From: an uncultured Altererythrobacter sp.
GTDB lineage: Bacteria; Pseudomonadota; Alphaproteobacteria; Sphingomonadales; Sphingomonadaceae
DNA: 11,545 nucleotides
Reading direction: 5' to 3'
NCBI GenBank assembly: GCA_946885545.1
Contig: CAMPGP010000042.1
Span: 1 to 11,545, forward strand
In this document: positions 1 through 8,175 of the stretch, in pieces
How positions within the stretch are numbered: position 1 is the stretch's first letter
Layout of the letters: each line of letters opens with the position of its first letter
Program-made: the position numbers and the translations under genes
Notes under the pieces: generated by a model
What the model was told of the DNA's origin: nothing
Seen by the model: only the letters and a program-made list of their open reading frames with translations
Database searches by the model: none

Positions 1-148
1 CGGCAGCCAATGCCTCGACCGAGTGACGCACCAGCGGCTTGCCGCGCCACATCGCGAACTGCTTGGGCAGCGGCTGTCCCGCGCGCAGGCCTTTGCCGGC
101 GGCGACCACGATCGCGGCGAACGGGGGCAGGGCGGGGGTGTCCGTCAT
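1..148 (-). CDS. ispD: 2-C-methyl-D-erythritol 4-phosphate cytidylyltransferase (IspD or IspDF), N-terminal part
   Basis: Only the first 49 residues are in the window; the gene runs off the left edge. The enzyme transfers CMP from CTP to methylerythritol phosphate in the cytosolic MEP route to isoprenoids. The reading, from an ATG at 148-146, begins MTDTPALPPFAAIVVAAGKG and shows the nucleotide-binding signature of the family: AAGKGLRAG near residues 16-24, then PKQF around 29-32, and GKPLVRHSVEAL from about residue 37. In many Alphaproteobacteria this domain is fused to IspF; the fusion cannot be judged here because the C-terminus is outside. It is transcribed divergently from dusB across a 75-bp spacer. 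The family call is firm; the choice between ispD and ispDF is open. Confidence 0.88.
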   Translation of the reverse strand, partial: MTDTPALPPFAAIVVAAGKGLRAGQPLPKQFAMWRGKPLVRHSVEALAA

Positions 149-223
149 GGGCCCCGCGCGCTAGCGGCTTGCACCCGCAGCGGCAATCCACTATGCGCTG
201 CCCAAATTTTAGGCACATTGTAG
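149..223. promoter_or_regulatory. Divergent ispD/dusB spacer with a weak promoter candidate
   Basis: This 75-bp spacer must hold the 5' signals for both divergent genes. On the + strand TTGCAC (169-174) and TATGCG (192-197) are 17 bp apart and form a weak sigma70-like pair for dusB. A short AT-rich run, AAATTTT (204-210), lies just before the dusB start. No convincing Shine-Dalgarno precedes dusB; AGG at 211-213 is the only purine patch. No clear promoter was found for ispD. This is inference from motif matching only. Confidence 0.3.
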
Positions 224-1240
224 ATGACTTCGCTTCCTCCCCCTCCGGCGCTGAAGCCGATCAAGGTCGGCCCGGTCACGATCGATTGCCCGGTCGTGCT
301 CGCGCCGATGACCGGCGTGACCGACATGCCGTTCCGCACGCTGGTGCGCCGTTATGGCTCGGGCCTCAACGTCACAGAGATGATCGCGAGTGAGGCGGCG
401 ATCCGCGAGACGCGCCAGTCGGTGCAGAAGGCCGCGTGGGACCCGGTGGAGGAACCGGTATCGATGCAGCTCGTCGGCTGCGACCCGGTTTCGATGGGTG
501 AGGCCGCGAAGCTGCAGGAAGGCAACGGCGCCGAGATCATCGACATCAATTTCGGCTGCCCGGTGCGCAAGGTCGTCGGCCAGCTCGCCGGATCGGCGCT
601 GATGCGCGAGGTTCCGCTGGCGACGAAGCTGATGGAAGCGACGGTGAAGGCGGTATCGGTACCGGTGACGGTCAAGATGCGCATGGGCTGGGACCATGAG
701 AGCCTCAACGCGCCGGAGCTGGCGAAGATCGCCGAGGACCTCGGCGTGAAGATGATTACCGTGCACGGACGCACGCGCAACCAGATGTACAAGGGGAGCG
801 CCGACTGGCGCTTCATCCGCAAGGTGAAGGACGCGGTCTCGATCCCGGTGATCGTCAACGGCGATATCTGCACTATCGACGACGCGGCGACCGCGCTCGA
901 GCATTCGGGCGCGGACGGGCTGATGATCGGGCGTGGAGCCTACGGCAAGCCGTGGCTGCTCGGCCAGGTTATGCACTGGTGGCGCACGGGCGAGAGCCTC
1001 GCCAGCCCGAGCTTCGGCGAGCAGTACGAAGTGCTGGTCGAGCACTACAACGCGATGCTCGATCATTACGGGCGCGAAGTCGGCACGAAGATCGCGCGCA
1101 AGCACCTGGGCTGGTACACCAAGGGGATGCACGGCTCGGCCGAGTTCCGGAACCACGCGAACTTCGTCGACGATCCCGACCAGGTGCTGGGCGAGATCGA
1201 ACGGTTCTACGAGCCGTTCCTGCACCGTCGCGCGGCGTGA
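224..1240 (+). CDS. dusB: tRNA-dihydrouridine synthase DusB (NifR3 family)
   Basis: FMN-dependent enzyme that reduces a uridine in the tRNA D-loop region to dihydrouridine using NADPH. The 338-residue length is usual for DusB. The sequence shows the TIM-barrel start [12 protein letters not shown] (residues 23-34), the catalytic cysteine in [10 protein letters not shown] (Cys112), KMRMGW at 151-156, HGRTR at 181-185, and the flavin phosphate-binding end NGD (212-214) and [11 protein letters not shown] (234-244). The ATG at 224 is preferred because the N-terminus then matches the family with only a short proline-rich leader. It is the first gene of the dusB-ntrB-ntrC unit, the arrangement historically called nifR3-ntrBC in Rhodobacter and Azospirillum. 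Its TGA (1238-1240) overlaps the GTG start of ntrB. Why a tRNA modification gene leads a nitrogen-regulation operon is not known from the sequence. Confidence 0.95.
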   Translation: MTSLPPPPALKPIKVGPVTIDCPVVLAPMTGVTDMPFRTLVRRYGSGLNVTEMIASEAAIRETRQSVQKAAWDPVEEPVSMQLVGCDPVSMGEAAKLQEGNGAEIIDINFGCPVRKVVGQLAGSALMREVPLATKLMEATVKAVSVPVTVKMRMGWDHESLNAPELAKIAEDLGVKMITVHGRTRNQMYKGSADWRFIRKVKDAVSIPVIVNGDICTIDDAATALEHSGADGLMIGRGAYGKPWLLGQVMHWWRTGESLASPSFGEQYEVLVEHYNAMLDHYGREVGTKIARKHLGWYTKGMHGSAEFRNHANFVDDPDQVLGEIERFYEPFLHRRAA

Positions 1241-2318
1241 GCGAGCTTGCGGTGGCAGCGCAGGCGACCGCGCCCGGCCCCAATGCCCAGATCGCAGGGC
1301 TGATCTTCGCCGTACTGCTGCTCGATCCCGACCTGATCGTGTGCGAAGTCAATCCTGCGGCGGAGGACCTGCTGCATCGCAGTGCGGGCCGTCTCGTCGG
1401 GATGGAATTGCTCGACGTGCTCGAGCTCGACGATCCGCGCGTCGCGCAAAGGCTGGCGGATGGCGATGCCCGGCTCACGGTGCGCGGAATGACGCTGCGC
1501 TGCGGCGAGCGGGCGATGCAGGCGAACGTGACCGTTTCTCCGCTTGCCTCGCACCCCGGTTGGCGAGTGATGACGATTTCCGAGGTGGGGCAGGGCGAGC
1601 TGGGCGGCGATGGCGGGGAGGAGACGACGCTGCGCGCACCGGCGATCCTCGCGCACGAGATCAAGAATCCGCTCGCGGCTATCCGGGGAGCGGGGCAGCT
1701 GGTCGCGCGCAAGCTGAGCGAGAAGGATCGGCCGCTCGCCGCGATGATCTCGGATGAAGTGGACCGGATCGCGCGCCTCGTGGACCGGATGCAGCGGCTC
1801 GGCAGCGAGCGCGCAGACCCGGTGGCGCCGACCAACCTTCACGCCGCGGTGCGAAGCGCCATCGCGACGGTGCGTGCGGCGGGTGCGGGCAATGTCGAGC
1901 TGGTGGAGGAATTCGATCCCTCGCTGCCCCCGGTACTCGCAAGCCGCGACGCGCTCGAGCAGGTGCTGATCAACCTGATTTCGAATGCCCGCGACGCCTG
2001 TGCGCAGAGCGAAGAGCCGCGGGTCGTGATCCGCACCCGGTTCGTCAGCGGACTGGTTTCGAACCTTCTGGGCCGGGCAGTGCGTTTGCCGATCGAGGTG
2101 ACCGTGAGCGACAATGGACCGGGGGTCGATCCGGCCCTTCGCGACCACGTGTTCGAGCCGTTCGTCACCTCGAAGGCGAGCGGGCAGGGCCTCGGCCTCG
2201 CGCTCGTGCGCAAGCTGGTGCGCGACATGAATGGACGGATCGGCCACCAACGCGACGAGCGCGCGGGCCTGACCGAATTTCGCATCCACCTTCCGGTGGC
2301 GCGCGAAGGGGAGGCGAC

Positions 2319-2322
<4 letters not shown>
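1237..2322 (+). CDS. ntrB: Nitrogen regulation sensor histidine kinase NtrB
   Basis: Cytosolic two-component kinase/phosphatase acting on NtrC, normally controlled by PII proteins. It has 361 residues when started at GTG 1237, which overlaps the dusB stop in GTGA. No membrane segment is seen. Residues about 18-115 form a PAS-like sensor region with [23 protein letters not shown]. HisKA carries the phospho-acceptor in [13 protein letters not shown] (His140). The ATP-binding domain has the N box [11 protein letters not shown] (Asn250), G1 DNGPGV (292-297), FEPF (306-309) and G2 GQGLGLAL (316-323). An in-frame GTG at 1252 is an alternative start, but the stop overlap favours 1237. The 3' end overlaps the ntrC ATG (ATGA), so kinase and regulator are translationally coupled. 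Neighbour NtrC is the expected partner. Confidence 0.94.
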
Positions 2323-3722
<1,400 letters not shown>

Positions 3723-3766
3723 CAGGCGTCTCGTCGGGCTAAACCATCGCTCTGGCGAATTCGTCC

Positions 3767-3806
3767 TTGCATAACTGCAACAGTATCGTTGTAAGCCTGC
3801 AACTGT
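3767..3806 (+). promoter_or_regulatory. Repeat-bearing spacer before ntrY, possible operator and promoter
   Basis: The 82-bp spacer 3723-3804 holds a local cluster of repeats. TGCAACAGT (3776-3784) and TGCAACTGT (3798-3806) are direct copies 22 bp apart, about two helical turns, and GTTGTA (3788-3793) between them is an inverted near-copy. A weak sigma70-like pair, TTGCAT (3767-3772) and TGTAAG (3790-3795), has a 17-bp gap and overlaps the repeats. If real, transcription would begin only a few bases before the GTG of ntrY. No terminator hairpin with a T-run follows ntrC, so read-through from dusB is also possible. Function is inferred only from repeat spacing. Confidence 0.3.
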
Positions 3807-6036
3807 GGCAGGCTCGACACTCTCGCTGACGAAGCGCAGCCCGCGCTGGTGGCGGCGGTTCGTCGTGGCGTCGCGCCGGGCGAACTTTTTCCTGATCCTC
3901 GAGATCGCTTCGGCGATCGGGCTCGCGGCGATGATCGCCACGACCTGGTTTACCTTCGACAGCGCGCCGAGCGATGGCCGATTGGTGCCCGCCGGGCAGG
4001 TCGCGAGCCTGCTGATCGGAACCCTCTTGCCCGCGATGGCGCTGGTCGTGCTGCTCGGTCGCCGGCTCGCGTTACGCCGCGCGGCGGGGAGCACGGCGCG
4101 GCTCCACGTCAGGCTGGTCTTCTTTTTTTCGCTGGTCGCGGCGATCCCGACCCTGCTTGTCGCCGGGTTCGCCGCCGTGCTCTTCCAGTCGGGGGTCGAC
4201 TTCTGGTTCTCGGACAATACGCGCGCGCTGGTGCAGAACTCGCGCGAGCTCGAACAGGCGTTCTACGAAGAGAACGAGGTCGATCTCGCGAACCACGCAA
4301 CCGCGATGGCGGGAGACGTCCTCTACTACGCCAGCGCGCTGGACAGCTTGCGGCCCGACGACCTGGGCAGCCGCGAATTCGCCGAATTCATGACCTATCA
4401 GATGGGTCCGCGCGACATCAACGAAAGCGTCATCCTGCAGGATGTCGGCGACGGCAAGGTCAGGACCGCGGCGTCCTACAATCTCACCGCCGGAAACGAT
4501 CCGGCCGAGTTCGGCGAGCGAGCGCTCCGCGCGCTGAACGAGGGCGAAACCGTCTTCGTGTCGACCGACGCCTCCAGGGTCGAAGCCGTCGCACCGATCG
4601 CACGCGATTCGGGCATCTACCTCTATGTCGCGCGCAACACCGATGCGATGGCCTACCAGCAGTTCGAACGCGCGCGCGCCCTGTCGCGGACGTACGAGGT
4701 GCTGACCCAGCGGGGCCGGGCGCTGCAACTGCGCTTCAACCTCGCGCTGTTCTTCGTTTCCATCGGCCTACTGGGCTTTGCGGTATGGTTCGCGCTGCGC
4801 TTCGCCGATCGACAGGTTGAGCCGCTCACCGATCTGGTCGGCGCTGCGCGGCAGGTCGGTGCAGGCAACTTCTCCCTGCGCGTCGAAGGGCGCACCGGGC
4901 CCGACGAGATCGGCCTGCTGAATCGCGCGTTCAACCGCATGACGGCCCAGATCGAAAAGCAGACCGACGCGCTCGTGAATGCGAACCGTCAGCTCGAAGA
5001 TCGCCGGGCCTTCGTCGCGACAGTGCTCGAATCGGTGACCGCGGGCGTCGTCTCCGTCGACAAGAGCGGTCAGGTCCTGCTCATGAACGGGTCGGCGCAG
5101 TCGCTCCTGCTCGAGGAGCCCGCGCAGCCGCCGGTCGAGCTGACCCTGGAGGGCCTAGCGCCGCAGATCGCCGCGATGGTCCAGGCGGGGGTGGATCGCG
5201 GCATCGTCAACCAGACTGTCGGGGGCGATCTTCTCACGCTCGCGGTCAAGATCGCGAACTTCTCCGAAGGCAAGGTCATCACGTTCGAGGACATCACGCG
5301 CCAGCTGCTCGATCAGCGGCAGGCGGCCTGGTCGGACGTGGCGCGGCGGATCGCGCACGAGATCAAGAACCCGCTCACTCCGATCCAGCTTGCCACCGAA
5401 CGGCTCAAGCGGCGCTACCGCACGCAAATCCAGAGCGACGGCGACCTGTTCGACGAGCTGACCAACACGATCGTCCGCCAGGTCGGCGACCTGCGCAAGA
5501 TGGTCGACGAATTCTCGTCCTTCGCGCGCCTGCCCAAGCCGGTCTTCCGCGAGGAAGACGCGCTCGATCTGGTGCGGCAGGCCCTGTTCCTGCAGGAAGT
5601 CGCGCACCCGGAAGTCGATTTCCGGTTCGAGTACCAGGGGGAGGGCGCGGTGCACCTTGCCTGCGACCGACATCAGGTCGGGCAGGCCATGACCAATGTA
5701 CTCAAGAATGCGGTCGAGGCGGTCGAGGCGCGCACGCGCGACGCGGAGCCGGATTATCGCGGGCGGATCGTCGTCACGCTCGTCCCGCGTGACGACGACG
5801 TCACGGTTACGGTCGAGGACAATGGTGTCGGCCTGCCGCAGGACCGCGACCGGATCGTCGAGCCCTACGTAACGACGCGCGAGAAGGGCACCGGCCTGGG
5901 TCTCGCGATCGTGAACAAGATCGTCGAGGAGCACGGCGGCGAAATGGTATTCGCCACGGCTCCGGGTGGCGGCACGCGGGTCACGCTACGCCTTGCGCGC
6001 AATCCCGCGGCGCAGGGCAGCGAGGCCGCCGAATGA
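3805..6036 (+). CDS. ntrY: Membrane sensor histidine kinase NtrY
   Basis: Inner-membrane kinase that phosphorylates NtrX; in other Alphaproteobacteria NtrYX is tied to nitrogen, redox and envelope responses. It has 743 residues starting at GTG 3805; no better upstream start or strong Shine-Dalgarno is seen. Membrane segments lie at about 28-50, 66-86 and 102-128, then an extracytoplasmic region of about 180 residues, then a fourth segment at about 310-333. HAMP follows (335-388), then a PAS domain (about 400-500, VTAGVVSVDKSGQVLLMN). HisKA has HEIKNPLTPIQL (His518). The ATPase domain has LKNAVEAV (Asn635), DNGVGLP (672-678) and GTGLGLA (695-701). The length, domain order and the HEIKNPLTPIQLATERL motif are characteristic of NtrY. 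ntrX follows 22 bp later. Confidence 0.95.
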   Translation: MAGSTLSLTKRSPRWWRRFVVASRRANFFLILEIASAIGLAAMIATTWFTFDSAPSDGRLVPAGQVASLLIGTLLPAMALVVLLGRRLALRRAAGSTARLHVRLVFFFSLVAAIPTLLVAGFAAVLFQSGVDFWFSDNTRALVQNSRELEQAFYEENEVDLANHATAMAGDVLYYASALDSLRPDDLGSREFAEFMTYQMGPRDINESVILQDVGDGKVRTAASYNLTAGNDPAEFGERALRALNEGETVFVSTDASRVEAVAPIARDSGIYLYVARNTDAMAYQQFERARALSRTYEVLTQRGRALQLRFNLALFFVSIGLLGFAVWFALRFADRQVEPLTDLVGAARQVGAGNFSLRVEGRTGPDEIGLLNRAFNRMTAQIEKQTDALVNANRQLEDRRAFVATVLESVTAGVVSVDKSGQVLLMNGSAQSLLLEEPAQPPVELTLEGLAPQIAAMVQAGVDRGIVNQTVGGDLLTLAVKIANFSEGKVITFEDITRQLLDQRQAAWSDVARRIAHEIKNPLTPIQLATERLKRRYRTQIQSDGDLFDELTNTIVRQVGDLRKMVDEFSSFARLPKPVFREEDALDLVRQALFLQEVAHPEVDFRFEYQGEGAVHLACDRHQVGQAMTNVLKNAVEAVEARTRDAEPDYRGRIVVTLVPRDDDVTVTVEDNGVGLPQDRDRIVEPYVTTREKGTGLGLAIVNKIVEEHGGEMVFATAPGGGTRVTLRLARNPAAQGSEAAE

Positions 6037-6043
6037 AGAACAC

Positions 6044-6050
6044 TAAGGAG
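6044..6050 (+). promoter_or_regulatory. Strong Shine-Dalgarno of ntrX
   Basis: TAAGGAG ends 8 bases before the ATG at 6059. It is the best ribosome binding site in the window and fixes the ntrX start. It suggests NtrX is translated independently of, and possibly in excess over, its kinase NtrY. Confidence 0.8.
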
Positions 6051-6058
6051 TTCGCCCC

Positions 6059-7444
6059 ATGGCATTAGACATCCTGGTCGTCGACGACGAGCGCGACATT
6101 CGCGAGCTCGTGTCGGGAGTCCTGAGCGACGAGGGTTACGATTGCCGGAGCGCCGGCGACAGCGCCGCAGCGCTCCAGGCGATCGACGAACGCCGGCCCA
6201 GCCTGGTGCTGCTCGACGTCTGGCTGCACGGCAGCGCGATGGACGGGCTGGAAGTGCTCGACGAGATCAAGAAGCGCGAGCCCGAGCTGCCGGTGATCAT
6301 CTTTTCGGGGCACGGCAACATCGATACGGCGGTTTCGGCCGTCAGCCGCGGGGCGATGGACTTCATCGAAAAGCCGTTCGAATCCGAGCGGCTGCTGCAC
6401 CTCGTCGGGCGCGCGACCGAGACCGAGCGCTTGCGGCGCGAGAACACTCGGTTGCGGCAGGGCTTCGCCCAGGGCGAGGAGTTCACCGGAAACTCGGCGG
6501 TCATCAATCAGGTGCGCGCGACGCTCAAGCGGGTTGCCAACACGGGCAGCCGGGTGCTGATCAGCGGGCCGGCGGGCGCGGGCAAGGAGGTGGCCGCGCG
6601 GCTGCTGCACAGCTGGAGCGGCCGTTCCGACGGCGCTTTCGTGATCGTCAATTCCGCACGCATAACCCCGGAGCGGTTCGAACAGGAGCTGTTCGGCGAG
6701 GAAGCCGAAGGGAAACTCGTCCGGCCCGGCCTGCTCGAGCTGGCCGACGGCGGCACGCTCTACCTCGACGAGGTCGCGGACATGCCGCTGTCCACGCAGG
6801 CGCGGATCCTGCGCGTGCTGACCGAGCAGAGCTTCGTCCGGGTCGGCGGCAATCGGCAGATCGGGGTAGATGTGCGGGTCGTGTCGTCCACCTCGCGCGA
6901 CCTGACCGAGGAAATGGAGGACAAGCGCTTCCGCGAGGACCTGTTCTATCGCCTTAACGTAGTGCCCGTGGCGATCCCCTCGCTGGCCGAGCGGCGGGAC
7001 GACATCCCCGCGCTCGCGCAGCACTTCTTCACCCGCTACGCAGCGGAACAAGGCATTCCGGCCCCCGAACTGTCCGAGGAGGCGGTGGCGGCGCTCCAGG
7101 CCTACGACTGGCCGGGCAACGTGCGCCAGCTGCGTAACGTGGTCGAGCGGACGGTGATCCTTTCCCCGCGCGAGGACCTTGGCATGGTCGAGGCGGAAAT
7201 GCTTCCCAGCGAGGTTGCCGGCGGCAAGCTGGGCGGTGCCAACGGCCTGTCGACGCTGATGGGCGTGCCGCTGCGCGAGGCGCGCGAGAGTTTCGAGCGC
7301 GAATACCTGACGATCCAGATACGCAGGTTTTCCGGCAATATTTCCAAGACGGCGAGCTTCATCGGAATGGAGCGATCGGCGCTGCACCGCAAGCTGAAGC
7401 TTCTCGGCATGGGTGAACGCGCAATTCCGGACCGGAAGGTCTGA
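6059..7444 (+). CDS. ntrX: Response regulator NtrX, AAA+ domain without GAFTGA
   Basis: DNA-binding partner of NtrY, 461 residues. The receiver (about 4-118) has Asp9/Asp10/Glu11, phospho-acceptor Asp53 in LLDVWLHG, Ser83 and Lys105. The AAA+ domain (about 142-365) keeps Walker A GPAGAGKE (170-177), Walker B TLYLDE (233-238) and RFREDLFYRLNVVP (290-303). The sigma54-contacting GAFTGA loop is gone: ELFG (210-213) is followed by EEAEGKLVRPGLLE, about four residues shorter than the matching stretch of the adjacent NtrC. The C-terminal Fis-type helix-turn-helix lies at about 411-450, with FIGMERSALHRKLKLLG. Loss of GAFTGA is known in alphaproteobacterial NtrX proteins and argues for sigma54-independent regulation. 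The start is set by TAAGGAG 8 bases upstream. A short gap before hfq carries a promoter candidate. Confidence 0.95.
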   Translation: MALDILVVDDERDIRELVSGVLSDEGYDCRSAGDSAAALQAIDERRPSLVLLDVWLHGSAMDGLEVLDEIKKREPELPVIIFSGHGNIDTAVSAVSRGAMDFIEKPFESERLLHLVGRATETERLRRENTRLRQGFAQGEEFTGNSAVINQVRATLKRVANTGSRVLISGPAGAGKEVAARLLHSWSGRSDGAFVIVNSARITPERFEQELFGEEAEGKLVRPGLLELADGGTLYLDEVADMPLSTQARILRVLTEQSFVRVGGNRQIGVDVRVVSSTSRDLTEEMEDKRFREDLFYRLNVVPVAIPSLAERRDDIPALAQHFFTRYAAEQGIPAPELSEEAVAALQAYDWPGNVRQLRNVVERTVILSPREDLGMVEAEMLPSEVAGGKLGGANGLSTLMGVPLREARESFEREYLTIQIRRFSGNISKTASFIGMERSALHRKLKLLGMGERAIPDRKV

Positions 7445-7477
7445 TGCGCCTCCGACCCGCACGGGCGTAATAATGGA

Positions 7478-7506
7478 TTGCTCGTGGGCACCAATCGCGG
7501 CATAAT
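7478..7506 (+). promoter_or_regulatory. Sigma70-like promoter candidate for hfq
   Basis: TTGCTC (7478-7483) and CATAAT (7501-7506) are separated by exactly 17 bp in the 144-bp spacer between ntrX and hfq. The -10 matches five of six consensus bases and the -35 three of six. Transcription would start near 7513, giving a leader of about 75 nt. No intrinsic terminator with a T-run was found after ntrX, so read-through from ntrYX is also possible. Confidence 0.45.
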
Positions 7507-7576
7507 CGATTAGTCAAACGGTCGCCGGCGTCGAGCCGCGGCCAGATTGCGGACCGCAAGGGCGGCCGCCAACAAG

Positions 7577-7581
7577 AAGGA
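7577..7581 (+). promoter_or_regulatory. Shine-Dalgarno of hfq, decides the start
   Basis: AAGGA, within the purine run AAGAAGGAAG (7574-7583), lies 7 bases before ATG 7589. It favours this ATG over the in-frame TTG at 7547, which would add 14 residues and has no comparable site. Confidence 0.7.
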
Positions 7582-7588
7582 AGCCGAA

Positions 7589-8158
7589 ATGCCGACTGGA
7601 CAGACGCTATCCGCGCGTCCCAAGCCGAAGCCTGCCGAGGATGCGAAGCAGGAAGCCAAATCGCATGACGATGGCAAGCCGGGCCGTCCGCCCAACCTTC
7701 AGGATGCGTTCCTGAACATCCTGCGCAAGAACAAGACCCCGGTGACGATGTTCCTGGTCAAGGGCGTCAAGTTGCAGGGCATCGTGACCTGGTTCGACAA
7801 CTTCTCGATCCTGCTCCGTCGCGACGGCCAGTCGCAGCTTGTATACAAGCACGCGATCTCCACCATCATGCCGGGACAGCCGATGGACGCGGGGCAGTTC
7901 GCGAGCCAGGATTCGAGCAAGAAGCAGCGCCTGCTGCAGGACGTGTTCCTCTCGCGCGTGCGCGATGCCGAGGCGCAGGTCACCATGTTCCTGGTCAACG
8001 GCGTCATGCTGCAAGGCGCGATCGCGGCCTACGACCTGTTCTGTATGCTGCTCGAGCGCGACGGCTACGTGCAGCTGGCCTACAAGCACGCCGTCTCGAC
8101 GATCCAGCCGGCCACGCCGGTGGACCTGTCCGACGACTGGGAAGGCGAAGACGACTGA
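7589..8158 (+). CDS. hfq: Tandem two-domain RNA chaperone Hfq
   Basis: Sm-like RNA-binding protein that pairs small RNAs with mRNAs. Typical Hfq has about 70-100 residues and one domain; this one has 189 and two. Residues 1-35 are a proline-, lysine- and acid-rich extension. Domain 1 (36-98) keeps NLQDAFLN, a basic rim RKNK (46-49), [10 protein letters not shown] and the YKHA signature (86-89). Domain 2 (115-177) has [18 protein letters not shown] and YKHA (165-168), but its rim is RDAE (125-128), and the positions of E. coli Lys31 and Gln41 are Met140 and Leu150. The tail SDDWEGEDD is strongly acidic. By hand alignment the two domains agree at about 35 of 63 positions without gaps. A three-subunit pseudo-hexamer is the natural inference. 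The gene sits between ntrX and hflX, a usual alphaproteobacterial site for hfq. Confidence 0.93.
   Translation: MPTGQTLSARPKPKPAEDAKQEAKSHDDGKPGRPPNLQDAFLNILRKNKTPVTMFLVKGVKLQGIVTWFDNFSILLRRDGQSQLVYKHAISTIMPGQPMDAGQFASQDSSKKQRLLQDVFLSRVRDAEAQVTMFLVNGVMLQGAIAAYDLFCMLLERDGYVQLAYKHAVSTIQPATPVDLSDDWEGEDD
7694..8119 (+). repeat. Internal tandem duplication within hfq, 237-bp period
   Basis: The segments 7694-7882 and 7931-8119 encode the two Sm-like domains and align without gaps at an offset of 237 bases (79 codons). Identical DNA blocks survive, for example ATGTTCCTGGTCAA at 7748 and 7985, and TACAAGCACGC at 7844 and 8081. This fits an in-frame duplication of an ancestral single-domain hfq followed by divergence; selection on shared motifs may also keep the blocks alike. 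Confidence 0.75.
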
Positions 8159-8175
8159 GCTTCGACGACAATCTA

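Noticed and set aside
3751..3772. Sigma54-like TGG...TTGC before ntrY
   Set aside because: The GG and GC elements are 13 bases apart instead of the required 10, so it cannot be a normal -24/-12 promoter.
6065..7462. A 465-codon minus-strand frame opposite ntrX, and similar long antisense frames opposite dusB (209-1225), ntrB (1207-2448) and ntrY (5155-5934)
   Set aside because: Long stop-free antisense frames are expected in high-GC DNA with strong third-position G/C bias; none shows a family motif or a plausible ribosome site.
7430..7475. Possible terminator after ntrX (GACC-GGAA-GGTC and CCC-GCAC-GGG)
   Set aside because: Stems are only 3-4 bp, one lies inside the coding end, and neither is followed by a T-run.
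7547..7588. In-frame TTG start extending Hfq by 14 residues
   Set aside because: No ribosome binding site, and the ATG at 7589 has a well-placed AAGGA.
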